In this document: positions 48,397-56,869 of the stretch, piece after piece
How positions within the stretch are numbered: position 1 is the first letter of the stretch
How the letters are laid out: each line of letters starts with the position of its first letter
Assembly (NCBI GenBank): GCA_025698895.1
Contig: JAILWO010000001.1
Span: forward strand, 1,213,001 to 1,277,000
Source: Rhizobiaceae bacterium
GTDB taxonomy: Bacteria > Pseudomonadota > Alphaproteobacteria > Rhizobiales > Rhizobiaceae
Direction: 5' to 3'
DNA length: 64,000 bases
The notes under the pieces: generated by a model
Databases searched by the model: none
Told to the model about the DNA's origin: nothing
The model's input: the letters and a program-made list of their open reading frames with translations, nothing else
Position numbers and translations under genes: made by a program

Positions 48397-49707
48397 TCAT
48401 CCGAGCAGAAGGCCTGGCAGCCACGCCGTCACCTGGGGAAACAGAACCAGGACCGTGACGAGTGCGGCATGGGCGGCCAGAAACGGCAGGACGCCCTTGA
48501 ACATGTCCGAAAGAGCCAGTTCCGGCATCTGCGCCTTGATGACGAAGATGTTCATCCCGACAGGCGGTGTGATCAGGCCCATCTCGGCCACCACCACGAC
48601 TAGGATTCCGAACCAGACGGGGTCGTAGCCGACGCTGACCACCAGCGGCAGCAGCACCGGAACCGTGATCAGCACCATCGCCACCGTGTCGAGCAGGCAG
48701 CCCAGCACGAGGTAGAACAGCACGACCAGCACGATCACGGCTTCGCCGGGAAGGTCGAGCGCCGTGACGAAATCAGTCAGCACCATCGGCACGCGCGTGA
48801 GCGCGATGAAACGGCCGAACATCAGCGCGCCGAGGAAGACGAGGAACAGCATGGCGCTGGTGGTCACCGTCTCGTCGACCGCTGCAGCGAATTCGCGCCA
48901 TGTCAGCGTGCGCGACAGCGTCGCCACCACCACCGCCGCCGCCGCGCCGACTGCGGCCGCTTCGGTCGGGCTGAACCAGCCCAGATAGATGCCGCCCAGC
49001 GACAGGCCGAAGATCAGCACGATGCGCCAGGTTCCCGCCAGCGCCTTCAGCCGCTCGCCGGCCGGCATGTCGCGGCCGACAGGCGCCGCCAGCGAGGGAT
49101 CGATCGTGACCAGCACCTTCACCACCACGATGCAGAAGCCGACCAGGATCAGCCCCGGCAGCATCGCCGCGGCAAACAGTGCCGGCACCGATTCCTCCAC
49201 CAGAAGCGCGTAGATGACGAGGATCACCGAAGGCGGAATGAGGATGCCGAGCGTACCGCCGGCCGCCACCGAACCGGCCGCCAGCCGGTCGGAATAGCCG
49301 GCCTTGCGCATCTCCGGCACCGCGATCCGCGTCATCGTCGCCGCCGTCGCGATCGACGAGCCGCAAATGGCGCCGAACATCGCGCAGGCGCCGATCGTGG
49401 CGCTTGCCAGCGAACCGCGTCCCCGGGCGCTGGAAAAGGCCCGCGCCGCCTCGTAGAGCGAGGCCGACAGGCCCGACCTTGACGCCACCGCCCCCATCAG
49501 CACGAACAGCGGCACCACCGACAGAGAATAGCCGCGCAGCATCTCGGCCGGGACCGAAGCGAGCATCGACAGCGCCCTTTGCGGGCTGTCGTAGCCGGCA
49601 TAGCCGACCAGCCCGGCCGCGATCAGCGCGATCGCGATCGGTACCCTGAGAGCGATCATGATCACCAGAAGGACGATCGCGCCGACGCCGATGAGTTCGG
49701 GGCTCAT
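48397..49707 (-). CDS. TRAP transporter large permease (DctM type), system 2
   Basis: This 436-residue membrane protein starts MSPELIGVGAIVLLVIMIAL. DctM landmarks are VVPLFVLMGAVASRSGLS, CGSSIATAATMTRIAVPEM, GGTLGILIPPSVILVIYALL, TEAAAVGAAAAV and VVAEMGLITPPVGMNIFVI. Its start overlaps the DctQ stop (4 nt). It is the transport core of TRAP system 2; the ligand is unknown. The convergent MFS gene ends at the adjacent base. A longer frame reaching 50031 lies over DctQ and is rejected. Confidence 0.92.
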   Translation of the reverse strand: MSPELIGVGAIVLLVIMIALRVPIAIALIAAGLVGYAGYDSPQRALSMLASVPAEMLRGYSLSVVPLFVLMGAVASRSGLSASLYEAARAFSSARGRGSLASATIGACAMFGAICGSSIATAATMTRIAVPEMRKAGYSDRLAAGSVAAGGTLGILIPPSVILVIYALLVEESVPALFAAAMLPGLILVGFCIVVVKVLVTIDPSLAAPVGRDMPAGERLKALAGTWRIVLIFGLSLGGIYLGWFSPTEAAAVGAAAAVVVATLSRTLTWREFAAAVDETVTTSAMLFLVFLGALMFGRFIALTRVPMVLTDFVTALDLPGEAVIVLVVLFYLVLGCLLDTVAMVLITVPVLLPLVVSVGYDPVWFGILVVVVAEMGLITPPVGMNIFVIKAQMPELALSDMFKGVLPFLAAHAALVTVLVLFPQVTAWLPGLLLG

Positions 49708-50234
49708 TGGCCTGGTTCCGCCTCCCCGCCCGTGCGCATGGTGATGCCGAACAGGACGAAGACGGCCGACAGCGCGAAGCCTGTGACCACCGCCGCCCAG
49801 TACCAGGTCAGCGGAATGTTCAGGTCGATCGTCCGGTCGCCCCAGTCGAGCTTGTCGAGAAACTCCGTCCAGCCGAGCCACGCCATGCAGGCCATGACCG
49901 CGGCGGACACGATTCTCGCCATCATGCGCAACACGGTCAGCGTGCGTTCGGACACGACGCCGTCGACGGCTTCGAGCCCGATATGCGCTCCGCCCGCGAA
50001 GGCCAAGGCGAAGCCGAGGAAGGTCGTCCACGCCATGGCGAACTCGACCATGTCGACCACGCCCGAAAGCGGCGTGCCCAGAAGGCCGCGACCGATAACG
50101 TCGACGATCGTCATCACGATCATCGCCACCAGGCCCGCCCCCGCCAAGATGCGCAGCACCGCGATCAGCGGCCGGGCGATCCGCGAGGCCGGATCGCCCG
50201 GTGGAGCCTTCGGATCAATCGTCCGATCGGACAA
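49704..50234 (-). CDS. TRAP transporter small permease (DctQ type), system 2
   Basis: This 176-residue protein starts MSDRTIDPKAPPGDPASRIA. It has four hydrophobic segments and the DctQ region MTIVDVIGRGLLGTPLSGVVDMVEF between helices 1 and 2. A hydrophilic N-terminus (about 20 residues) precedes the first helix. It lies 1 nt after the binding protein stop and overlaps DctM, so the operon order in transcription is DctP, DctQ, DctM with tight coupling. Confidence 0.9.
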   Translation of the reverse strand: MSDRTIDPKAPPGDPASRIARPLIAVLRILAGAGLVAMIVMTIVDVIGRGLLGTPLSGVVDMVEFAMAWTTFLGFALAFAGGAHIGLEAVDGVVSERTLTVLRMMARIVSAAVMACMAWLGWTEFLDKLDWGDRTIDLNIPLTWYWAAVVTGFALSAVFVLFGITMRTGGEAEPGQ

Positions 50235-50235
50235 G

Positions 50236-51252
50236 TCAGTCCGACCCGGCCAGCGACTGCATCAGCTCGTAGGCCTCGGTCGCCGGAACGCCGGCGGCGT
50301 CGCGCTCGGCGAGCACCAATTCGCGGACCGTCGCGGCGGCCTCCCGGAAGCCATCGAGCGCATCGCCCTGCGGCACAATGATGTTGGCGCCGGCTTCCTC
50401 GAGCGCTTCCTTGCCGGGCGCGTTTAGGCCGTCCCAGCCTTGACCGATCCTTTCCTCGATGCCGATGACGCTTTCATTGAGCATGGCGCGCAGATCGTCC
50501 GGCAACCGGGCATAGCTGTCCTCGTTGATGACCACGCCGAAGCTCGAGACATAGGCGTCGAGTTCGGTAACGCTCTTGACCATCCCGCCCAGCTTGTAGG
50601 CGATGCCGGCCCCGCCATAGTCGATCATCAGCCCGTCGATGACGTTCTTCTGGAGGTTCTCCGCGATCGCCGACGGCGGGATGCCAACCGAATTCGCGCC
50701 CATCTCCTCCAGAAAGGCCTTGGCCACGCCAGTGGGAAAGCGGATGCGCAGCCCCGCCAGGTCACCGACAGTCTCGATCGGCTTTTCGGCGGTCAGGATC
50801 TGCGCGGGCTGGTTGGTCAGCAGGAACAGCACCTTTACGCCGCGATGCTCCGGATCGAGATATTTCTCGCGCAGTTCGGTATTGTTGATGAGCTTCGTGC
50901 CTTCCACCGAGGATTTGACGAGGAAGGGAATGTCGATAAGGCCCGTCAGCGGAAAGCGGTCGCTGTTGACGCCGTGCAATATGTAGGCGATGTCGACCGT
51001 CCCGCGCCGGACCATGTCGTAATGTTCGGTCACCGGCCCGAGCTGGCCCGAATGGAATGTCTCCACGACCAGCCGTCCGTCGGACTTTTCGTTGAGCCCT
51101 TGTGCCCATTCGTCGAGGAACTTCGACATAGGGTGGGCTTCGGGCAGCCAGTTGCTGAGTTTGAGGTTGATCTGTTCCTGCGCTGATGCCGGCAGTGCTG
51201 CGGTCAGCAGGAAAATAGCGATGGCGGCAATAGCCGCGACGAGATTTCTCAT
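50236..51252 (-). CDS. TRAP substrate-binding protein (DctP type), system 2
   Basis: This 338-residue exported protein starts MRNLVAAIAAIAIFLLTAALPASAQ, cleaved near ASA-QEQINL (signal residues counted separately, each segment short). The mature part has LKLSNWLPEAHPMSKFLDEW, DGRLVVETFHSGQLG, GTVDIAYILHGVNSDRFP, GLRIRFPTGVAKAFLEEMG and DGLMIDYGGAG. The Arg in LRIRFPTG is the expected carboxylate-binding residue. It heads the operon DctP-DctQ-DctM. It is distinct from the system-1 pair (SNWLPEAHP versus SSWLPANHH). A degenerate operator-like repeat is at 51328-51348, 75 nt upstream. Confidence 0.92.
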   Translation of the reverse strand: MRNLVAAIAAIAIFLLTAALPASAQEQINLKLSNWLPEAHPMSKFLDEWAQGLNEKSDGRLVVETFHSGQLGPVTEHYDMVRRGTVDIAYILHGVNSDRFPLTGLIDIPFLVKSSVEGTKLINNTELREKYLDPEHRGVKVLFLLTNQPAQILTAEKPIETVGDLAGLRIRFPTGVAKAFLEEMGANSVGIPPSAIAENLQKNVIDGLMIDYGGAGIAYKLGGMVKSVTELDAYVSSFGVVINEDSYARLPDDLRAMLNESVIGIEERIGQGWDGLNAPGKEALEEAGANIIVPQGDALDGFREAAATVRELVLAERDAAGVPATEAYELMQSLAGSD

Positions 51253-51965
51253 GGCATCCTCCCAATCTCTCTCCGGTTGTCGCCGGCCCTCGGACCAGAT
51301 GCAAGATAGGATACCGCCGCCTCCCTCTGGCCCCCTTGCGGGGGGACCGAAGACCAATGGCATGACGCCGCCGCATCCGCACGCGACCGAGCCGCCGACT
51401 GGGTGGATTTCGGGCTTGTGCTTCTTCCGAGGTATTCCAATATCCTCTCTCTTCGGCTCAATAGCCAAAGTCAGGAAGGACCGCTTTGCAGAAGGCAGAA
51501 CCAGGTCGATTCACGGTCAGAACATGGCCGACACGGAAAATTGCGCTCTCTCCAGAGCAACACAAAAATGCAAGCGCTGGCTTGAAAATTGTGACAGTTT
51601 TTGTAACAGTCCAGCAAATTACTGGGTAACAAATTCCCTGCGTTATCAACAGGTTGGAGCTGGTTCGATTTACTGGGACCCTGTCCTCTCCTGGGCACCA
51701 TGAATTTCCTTCAAGTTCCTGTTCTGGCGACCGCGAAATCAAGAGTTTGGTCGTAGCGCTTGGTCCAGGACCCGGTACAAAGGGCGGTGTGGACCGCGGG
51801 ACGATTTGCGGAGCCCGCATTGCGGTCGCGCGCGTTGGAAGTTCATGATTCCTTTCGCCTAGAAACCCGGCGCGTCATTCCCGATGACCTGTCACCCCCG
51901 CCGAGGGCCGAAGCCACGGCGGAACCGTCCCGCCCCTGTGGTCCAGGCGTTCGATTAAACGATAT
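51253..51965. other. Gene-poor, less GC-rich stretch between the island and the taurine module
   Basis: In 713 bp I see no convincing gene. Short open frames on both strands (for example 51458-51820 minus) show no recognisable domain and no ribosome binding site. From about 51470 to 51750 the DNA is clearly more AT-rich (gaaaattgtgacagttttt, aaattactgggtaacaaa) and shows short repeats (GACAG/AACAG, GGCT-CAAT-AGCC). A GC palindrome-like TGGCCCCCTTGCGGGGGGACC lies at 51328-51348. It may be an insertion scar or a boundary. Confidence 0.5.
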
Positions 51966-53273
51966 CTAGTCGAGCCAGTTCGGCAGCCACACCGCGATCG
52001 CGGGAAACAGGAAGATCAGCGTCAGGCCGAGAAGCTGCAGGAGCACGAAAGGGCCGACCGATCTGTAGATATCGCCCATGGTCACATCGCGCGGGAGCAC
52101 CCCCTTCAACCAAAACAGCACGAAGCCGAAGGGCGGCGTCAGATAGGCGATCTGGATGTTGACGATGAACAGCGCGCCGAACCACAGCTTGTCCACGCCG
52201 AGCTGATCGATGATCGGGATGAAGAGTGGCGTGCACAGCATGATGATGGCCCAGTCGTCCATGAACATGCCAAGCACAAGGATGATGATCATCATCATGA
52301 TCAGGATGCCGTTGGCGCCTCCCGGCATCGAAAGCACCAGTTCCGTCAGCAGGTCCTGGCTGCCGAGCGTGTTGAAGATGTTGAGGTAGACGCTCGCCCC
52401 GATGAGGATCCAGAGCCCCATGCCGGTCAGCATGAGGGTCGTCACCAGCGAATCCCGCAGGACCGGCCAGGTAAGCCGCCCGTACAGCAGGTTGATGAGG
52501 AAGGCTCCCGCCGCGCCGAAGGCGGCGGCCTCCGCGGGAGTGGCTATGCCGCCCCAGATCACGCCGAGAACCATCACGATCAGCACGGCGAAGGGCCAGA
52601 TCTTGACCACGGCCTGCGCCTTCTCGCGCGTGGTGAACCTCATGCCTTCCGGAAGGGCGGGGCCAAGATGCGGCTGCAGGCGGCAGCGCACCCCGATATA
52701 GATCATATAGAACGTCGCCAGCATGAGGCCCGGCAGCACACCGGCGAGAAACAGGCTGCCGATCGAGACTTTTGCCAGCAGGCCGTAGAAGATGAACGGC
52801 ACGCTGGGCGGGATGAGCGCGCCGAGCGCGCCGCCGGCGCCGATCGAACCGATCGCGATCGACCGGTCGTAATTGTACTTCATCATGGACGGGTAGGCGA
52901 TCTGGCCCATCGTGATGGTGGCCGGCGGCGTGATGCCCGTCACCGCGGCGAAGATCGTGCAGACCTGGACGGTTCCCATGGCCAGGCCGCCATGCACGTG
53001 GCCGATCAGCTTGTAGACGGCGTCATAGGCGGCTTCGGCGATGCCCGAATACCGGATGAGCGTTCCCATGAAAAGGAAGAGCGGGACGGTCACCAGGATG
53101 TAGTTCCAGGGCGTGGAGTAGAACGCGCTCGGGATCGCCAGAAGCGCCCTGGGCTCGAAGATGATGGCGAAAAGGACCGCCGTGCCGCCCAGGCCGAAGG
53201 CGACCGGCAACCCCATGAACAGCACCGCGAAGAGCACGATGAAGTAGAGCGCGGTTATCAGTTCAAGGCTCAT
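51966..53273 (-). CDS. tauM: TRAP transporter large permease, probable TauM
   Basis: This 435-residue membrane protein starts MSLELITALYFIVLFAVLFM. It has VTVPLFLFMGTLIRYSGIAEAAYD, VQVCTIFAAVTGITPPATITMGQIAYPSM, GALGALIPPSVPFIFYGLL, EAAAFGAAGAF and NIQIAYLTPPFGFVLFWLKG, a DctM variant unlike systems 1 and 2. The TRAP genes lie beside tauR-tpa-xsc, so a role in taurine uptake (TauKLM) is inferred from context. It follows the binding-protein gene by 149 nt. Confidence 0.88.
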   Translation of the reverse strand: MSLELITALYFIVLFAVLFMGLPVAFGLGGTAVLFAIIFEPRALLAIPSAFYSTPWNYILVTVPLFLFMGTLIRYSGIAEAAYDAVYKLIGHVHGGLAMGTVQVCTIFAAVTGITPPATITMGQIAYPSMMKYNYDRSIAIGSIGAGGALGALIPPSVPFIFYGLLAKVSIGSLFLAGVLPGLMLATFYMIYIGVRCRLQPHLGPALPEGMRFTTREKAQAVVKIWPFAVLIVMVLGVIWGGIATPAEAAAFGAAGAFLINLLYGRLTWPVLRDSLVTTLMLTGMGLWILIGASVYLNIFNTLGSQDLLTELVLSMPGGANGILIMMMIIILVLGMFMDDWAIIMLCTPLFIPIIDQLGVDKLWFGALFIVNIQIAYLTPPFGFVLFWLKGVLPRDVTMGDIYRSVGPFVLLQLLGLTLIFLFPAIAVWLPNWLD

Positions 53274-53422
53274 GCGCGTTCCCGCTGCGAGGTGAGGTCA
53301 GGGCGGACTACGCCGGTCGGCTCGCGCTACTTGCCGGCGCAGCGGACACAGGATGGCAGACGGACGCGCCCGCCCTTGGTCAAGGGCAGGCGCATGGTTT
53401 CCAAGGAGCGGCGAGGCCTCGC

Positions 53423-54478
53423 TCAGTATTCGCCCTTCTCCTTCAGGTATTTTGTCCAGAGTTCGACGCCGCGGGCGTTGCGTTCCGACTGGGAGGCGAC
53501 CTGTGGCCACACTTCCTCGATCGACTTCTGCCGCATCCGCGCGACCTCTTCGTCTGAGAGCTCGATCACTTCGCCCCCGGCGTCACGCAGGATCTGAAGG
53601 GCCTCTTCAACGCCGTCGGCGTGCATCTTGCTGGTCTGGAAATAGGTTTCCTCGAAGATTCCCTCGATCTGGTCGCGCTGCCACTGGGTGAGAGCGTTCC
53701 AGCTATCGAGGTTGACGAAGATCTCCTGGTGCTGGGCGGGACACCAGCCCGGCATGATCGCGTAATTGATCACCTCGTGGAACGACATGTCGTCGATGCC
53801 GCCCGTGTCCCAATAGGTGCCGTCGATCGTTCCGAGCTTCAGCGCCGTGTAGATGTCGCCGGCGTTCATGGAGACCGGTGCGCCGCCCATGGCCGCGTGG
53901 AAAAGGGCGTGCGGCCCGCCTGCCCGCATCTTGCGGCCGGCCAGGTCCTCGAGCTTGTCGACGCGGAACTTCGTGAACATGGCGTTCGGACCCTGGTTGG
54001 TCCAGCCGATCCAGTGAAGGTTCCGCTCATGCGCCGCTTCCTGCACCAGATCGCCGATCTTGTAGTCGGGATTGCCCCACATGGCCTCCCACGCCTGTTC
54101 GGAATTGCGCGCGCCCATCGCCAGTCCGAATGCCAGCATGCCCTCCGGCATGTCGCCTCCGTAGACGGTGGCCCAGCCCGCATACCCGTCGGTCTGGCCC
54201 GCGGCCGCGGCGCCGAATGCCTCCGAACCGCTTGTCAGGGCTCCCACGGGTTCGACCCTGATCTTGACCGTGCCCTGGGTGGCCTCTTCCACCGCCTTCA
54301 CCCACGGGATGAGCCCGTTGTCCCAACCGGCGTCGGTCTGGTCGAAGGCGGGCTGGAACACCCACTGCGTCACTTCGGACGGCGGGCCATCCTCTTGTGC
54401 GAGGGCGATTGAGCCCGACAGCGCCATCGCGCCGATCAGGCAAATGGTCGATCTGAGGATCCTTGCGTTCTCGATCAC
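53423..54478 (-). CDS. tauK: TRAP substrate-binding protein, probable TauK
   Basis: This 351-residue exported protein starts MIENARILRSTICLIGAMAL, with a signal-peptide end near SIALA-QEDG. It has TQWVFQPAFDQTDAGWDNGLIPW split over the N-terminus, GTVKIRVEPVGAL, TDGYAGWATVYGGDMPEG, GRKMRAGGPHALFHAAMGGAP and DGTYWDTGGIDDMSF. This is the TakP/DctP subgroup, which binds keto acids or sulfonates in known cases. In this cluster taurine is the likely ligand, by context. It lies 60 nt after the small subunit gene. Confidence 0.85.
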   Translation of the reverse strand: MIENARILRSTICLIGAMALSGSIALAQEDGPPSEVTQWVFQPAFDQTDAGWDNGLIPWVKAVEEATQGTVKIRVEPVGALTSGSEAFGAAAAGQTDGYAGWATVYGGDMPEGMLAFGLAMGARNSEQAWEAMWGNPDYKIGDLVQEAAHERNLHWIGWTNQGPNAMFTKFRVDKLEDLAGRKMRAGGPHALFHAAMGGAPVSMNAGDIYTALKLGTIDGTYWDTGGIDDMSFHEVINYAIMPGWCPAQHQEIFVNLDSWNALTQWQRDQIEGIFEETYFQTSKMHADGVEEALQILRDAGGEVIELSDEEVARMRQKSIEEVWPQVASQSERNARGVELWTKYLKEKGEY

Positions 54479-54538
54479 GACTTTACTCCTTCCTCTGGTT
54501 GTTCAAGGCAGGTTCGCGCGATGCGAGCCTGCTTCTTC

Positions 54539-55051
54539 TTAGTTCGCCGGTTCTCCCTGGATGATCGTTCGGATATCCAGAAAGAACTTCTTCAACAGGA
54601 TGAGCAGCACGATGCCCGCGGTCAGCGGGATGGCGGATTTGATGGGGTAGATCGGGATCGGGATCGATGTGGGCGTGACCTGGTTGAGCCTGATCGACAT
54701 CATGGCCGCGTCGACGCCCTTCCAGATCAGGACCGCCAGGAACAGGAAGGCGAAGGGCGCCGTGAGCACATCCAGCACCGCCTTTGTCCGTTCCGGCGCC
54801 GCCGAATAGAACAGGTCCAGTTTCACGAACGCGTCATGCTTGAGCGCATAGGCGCCTCCGGTGCAGGCGATCAGCACCATGGCCGCCTGCACGGTGGTCC
54901 CGATCCACTGTGACGGCGCGTTCATGACGTAGCGCAGGAAAACGTCGGTTACGCCAAAGATCATGCAGTAGAGGATGAGCAGCCAGCCGATCCGGCCGAG
55001 GAACTCAGCGATGCCGTCGACAAGCCTTGCAAGTGCGCGCCACAGCTCCAT
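54539..55051 (-). CDS. tauL: TRAP transporter small permease, probable TauL
   Basis: This 170-residue protein starts MELWRALARLVDGIAEFLGR. It has four hydrophobic segments; GVTDVFLRYVMNAPSQWIG between helices 1 and 2 is the DctQ-type region. It is first in the operon (small subunit, binding protein, large subunit), an order less common than DctP first. The 235-bp gap upstream to tauR (55052-55286) should hold its promoter; I see no island operator in it. Confidence 0.85.
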   Translation of the reverse strand: MELWRALARLVDGIAEFLGRIGWLLILYCMIFGVTDVFLRYVMNAPSQWIGTTVQAAMVLIACTGGAYALKHDAFVKLDLFYSAAPERTKAVLDVLTAPFAFLFLAVLIWKGVDAAMMSIRLNQVTPTSIPIPIYPIKSAIPLTAGIVLLILLKKFFLDIRTIIQGEPAN

Positions 55052-55286
55052 CAGCCGTTGGCTCCTCTATCCCGGCTAGCTGGACCTCTTGCGCCGGTCA
55101 CTCCCGACCCCAACCCCTCGCCTTACGTTCCGGAAGGCATGTTGGGAGGACATGCAAAGGGGCGCATAGGTCCAGTTCGGCAAGATCACTGACTCCAAAT
55201 TCCCTCCGGCGGAACGGCCGAGCCTCCCCGTCGCGCTCCACCCGTCCGACGGCATGAACGGGGGCGGCAGGCTCCCGGCGACCGGC

Positions 55287-56750
55287 TTATATCGCCGACT
55301 CCCGCCGCAGGGCGGCGGCCAGCCGCGAAATGCCTTCAGGGATTCGTTCGGCGGAGATAGAACTGTAGGCAAGCCGGTAGAAATTCCTCGGCTTGGCGCC
55401 GGCGGCAAAGAAGGGATGTCCCGCCTCGATCAGGACGCTCTCGCCGTAGAGTTGCCTCGCCACTTTCTGCATGTCGATGCCCTCCGCGGCACGCAGCCAG
55501 AGGCTGGAGCCGCCTTCCCCCTCCACGACCAGCCCGTGCGCCTCGATGGCCTCGATGGCCACGCGCCTGCGTTCGGCATATGTGTTGCCGAGACGGCGGA
55601 TCAGGGCATCGTAGTAGCCGAGGGAGAGGAAGTAGGCGGCGGCGCGCTGCGTCAGCCCGGGAGGGTGCCTCAGGACCGTGCCGCGGAGCGCCCGCGCCTC
55701 GCGCACGAATGGCTCCGGCCCCACGAGGTAGCCCAGGCGCAGTCCCGGAAAGAGCGATTTGGAGAAGCTGCCGACATAGATCACGCGTCCCTCCCGGTCG
55801 AGCGACTTCAATGCCGGAAGCGGCGGCTTTCGCCCCGCGATCTCGAAATCGTAGTCGTCCTCGACGATCAGGAACTCACGCTGTCCGGCCAGTGACAGAA
55901 GCGCCTGGCGCTGCGGCATCGGCATCGTGCTTCCGGTCGGGCAATGATGGCTCGGCGAGCAGAAGACCACGTCGACCCGCTCCGGAAGATTGTCCGGGTC
56001 GAGCCCGTGCCGGCCGATCGGAACCGGGACGAGCTTGCAGCGCGTCTGGTTCAGAATGTCCCGCAGCCCGGGATAGCCCGGCTCCTCGATCGCGGCGATA
56101 CGCCTCTGGTTGAGCAGGATCTGGGCCGCCAGCCAGAGCGCGTTCTGCGCTCCCAAGGTGACCATGATCTCCTCGGGCCGTGCCAGGATTCCGCGTCGCG
56201 GCAGGGTGTGCCGCGCGATGTACTCCACCAGCCGGGGATCGTCGCGCTCGAAGTAGTCGTCGGTCAGCGCGGGGAAATCCTTCTGCCCCAGCGCCATCAT
56301 GGTGCAGCCGCGCCAGTTCTGGTGGTCGAAGAGCGTCGGGTCCGCCTGCCCGTAGACGAAGGGATAGCGGAACGCGCGCCAGTTCTCGGGCTTTCCCATG
56401 CTCGTCACGTCGCTGAAGCGTTGCCCCAGCGCACGCGACCAGTCGACGGCGTCGGTGCGAGGGCTCGTCTGCGGCGCGAAATGCCGCGGCACCGGCGCGG
56501 TCGGCGAGACGAAGAACCCCGATCTTCCGCGAGACGTCAGATAGTCGTCGGCGACTAGGTCCGTGTAGGCCATCGTGACGGTGATCCGGCTGACGCCCAG
56601 ATGGGCCGCGAGCTTTCGGCTGGAAGGAATCCGCTCGCCCGGCCGGAACCTGCCCGCCAGGATGCCCTCCGTTACAAGCTCGCGGATCTGGTTCTGCAGC
56701 GTGCCCTGATGGGCGGGATCGAAGAAGAAGCTGTCCGCCTGAATTGCCAT
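55287..56750 (-). CDS. tauR: MocR/GntR-type PLP-dependent regulator, probable TauR
   Basis: This 487-residue protein starts MAIQADSFFFDPAHQGTLQN, chosen over a longer frame because GTGGAGCAGCGTGGC precedes it. The N-terminal GntR helix-turn-helix includes GILAGRFRPGERIPSSRKLA and VSRITVTMAYTDL. From about residue 110 it has an aspartate-aminotransferase fold with VMVTLGAQNALWL, EPGYPGLRDIL, FCSPSHHCPTGSTMP and the PLP Lys in YVGSFSKSLFPGLRLG. TauR of Rhodobacter activates taurine genes in response to taurine. Divergent tpa 119 nt away supports that role. Confidence 0.85.
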   Translation of the reverse strand: MAIQADSFFFDPAHQGTLQNQIRELVTEGILAGRFRPGERIPSSRKLAAHLGVSRITVTMAYTDLVADDYLTSRGRSGFFVSPTAPVPRHFAPQTSPRTDAVDWSRALGQRFSDVTSMGKPENWRAFRYPFVYGQADPTLFDHQNWRGCTMMALGQKDFPALTDDYFERDDPRLVEYIARHTLPRRGILARPEEIMVTLGAQNALWLAAQILLNQRRIAAIEEPGYPGLRDILNQTRCKLVPVPIGRHGLDPDNLPERVDVVFCSPSHHCPTGSTMPMPQRQALLSLAGQREFLIVEDDYDFEIAGRKPPLPALKSLDREGRVIYVGSFSKSLFPGLRLGYLVGPEPFVREARALRGTVLRHPPGLTQRAAAYFLSLGYYDALIRRLGNTYAERRRVAIEAIEAHGLVVEGEGGSSLWLRAAEGIDMQKVARQLYGESVLIEAGHPFFAAGAKPRNFYRLAYSSISAERIPEGISRLAAALRRESAI

Positions 56751-56764
56751 GCCACGCTGCTCCA

Positions 56765-56814
56765 CTGGCCGTAGCGTAGCATGATCTGGCGATACCGGTG
56801 CAACCGATCTGGCC
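56765..56814. promoter_or_regulatory. Candidate TauR-binding direct repeats (CTGGC x3)
   Basis: CTGGCC (56765), CTGGCG (56786) and CTGGCC (56809) occur 21 and 23 nt apart in the tauR-tpa divergent region, about two helical turns each. GATCTGGC is repeated in the second and third. MocR regulators often bind direct repeats, but this short GC-rich word could also be chance. Confidence 0.35.
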
Positions 56815-56869
56815 CTACTCATCGCCCTGCCCGCTTCCATGCTGGAGCGGCCAACAGCGAGAACCGCAA

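Noticed and set aside
51458-51820. 120-codon minus-strand frame in the AT-rich stretch
   Set aside because: No ribosome binding site, no recognisable domain, and an unlikely composition for this genome.
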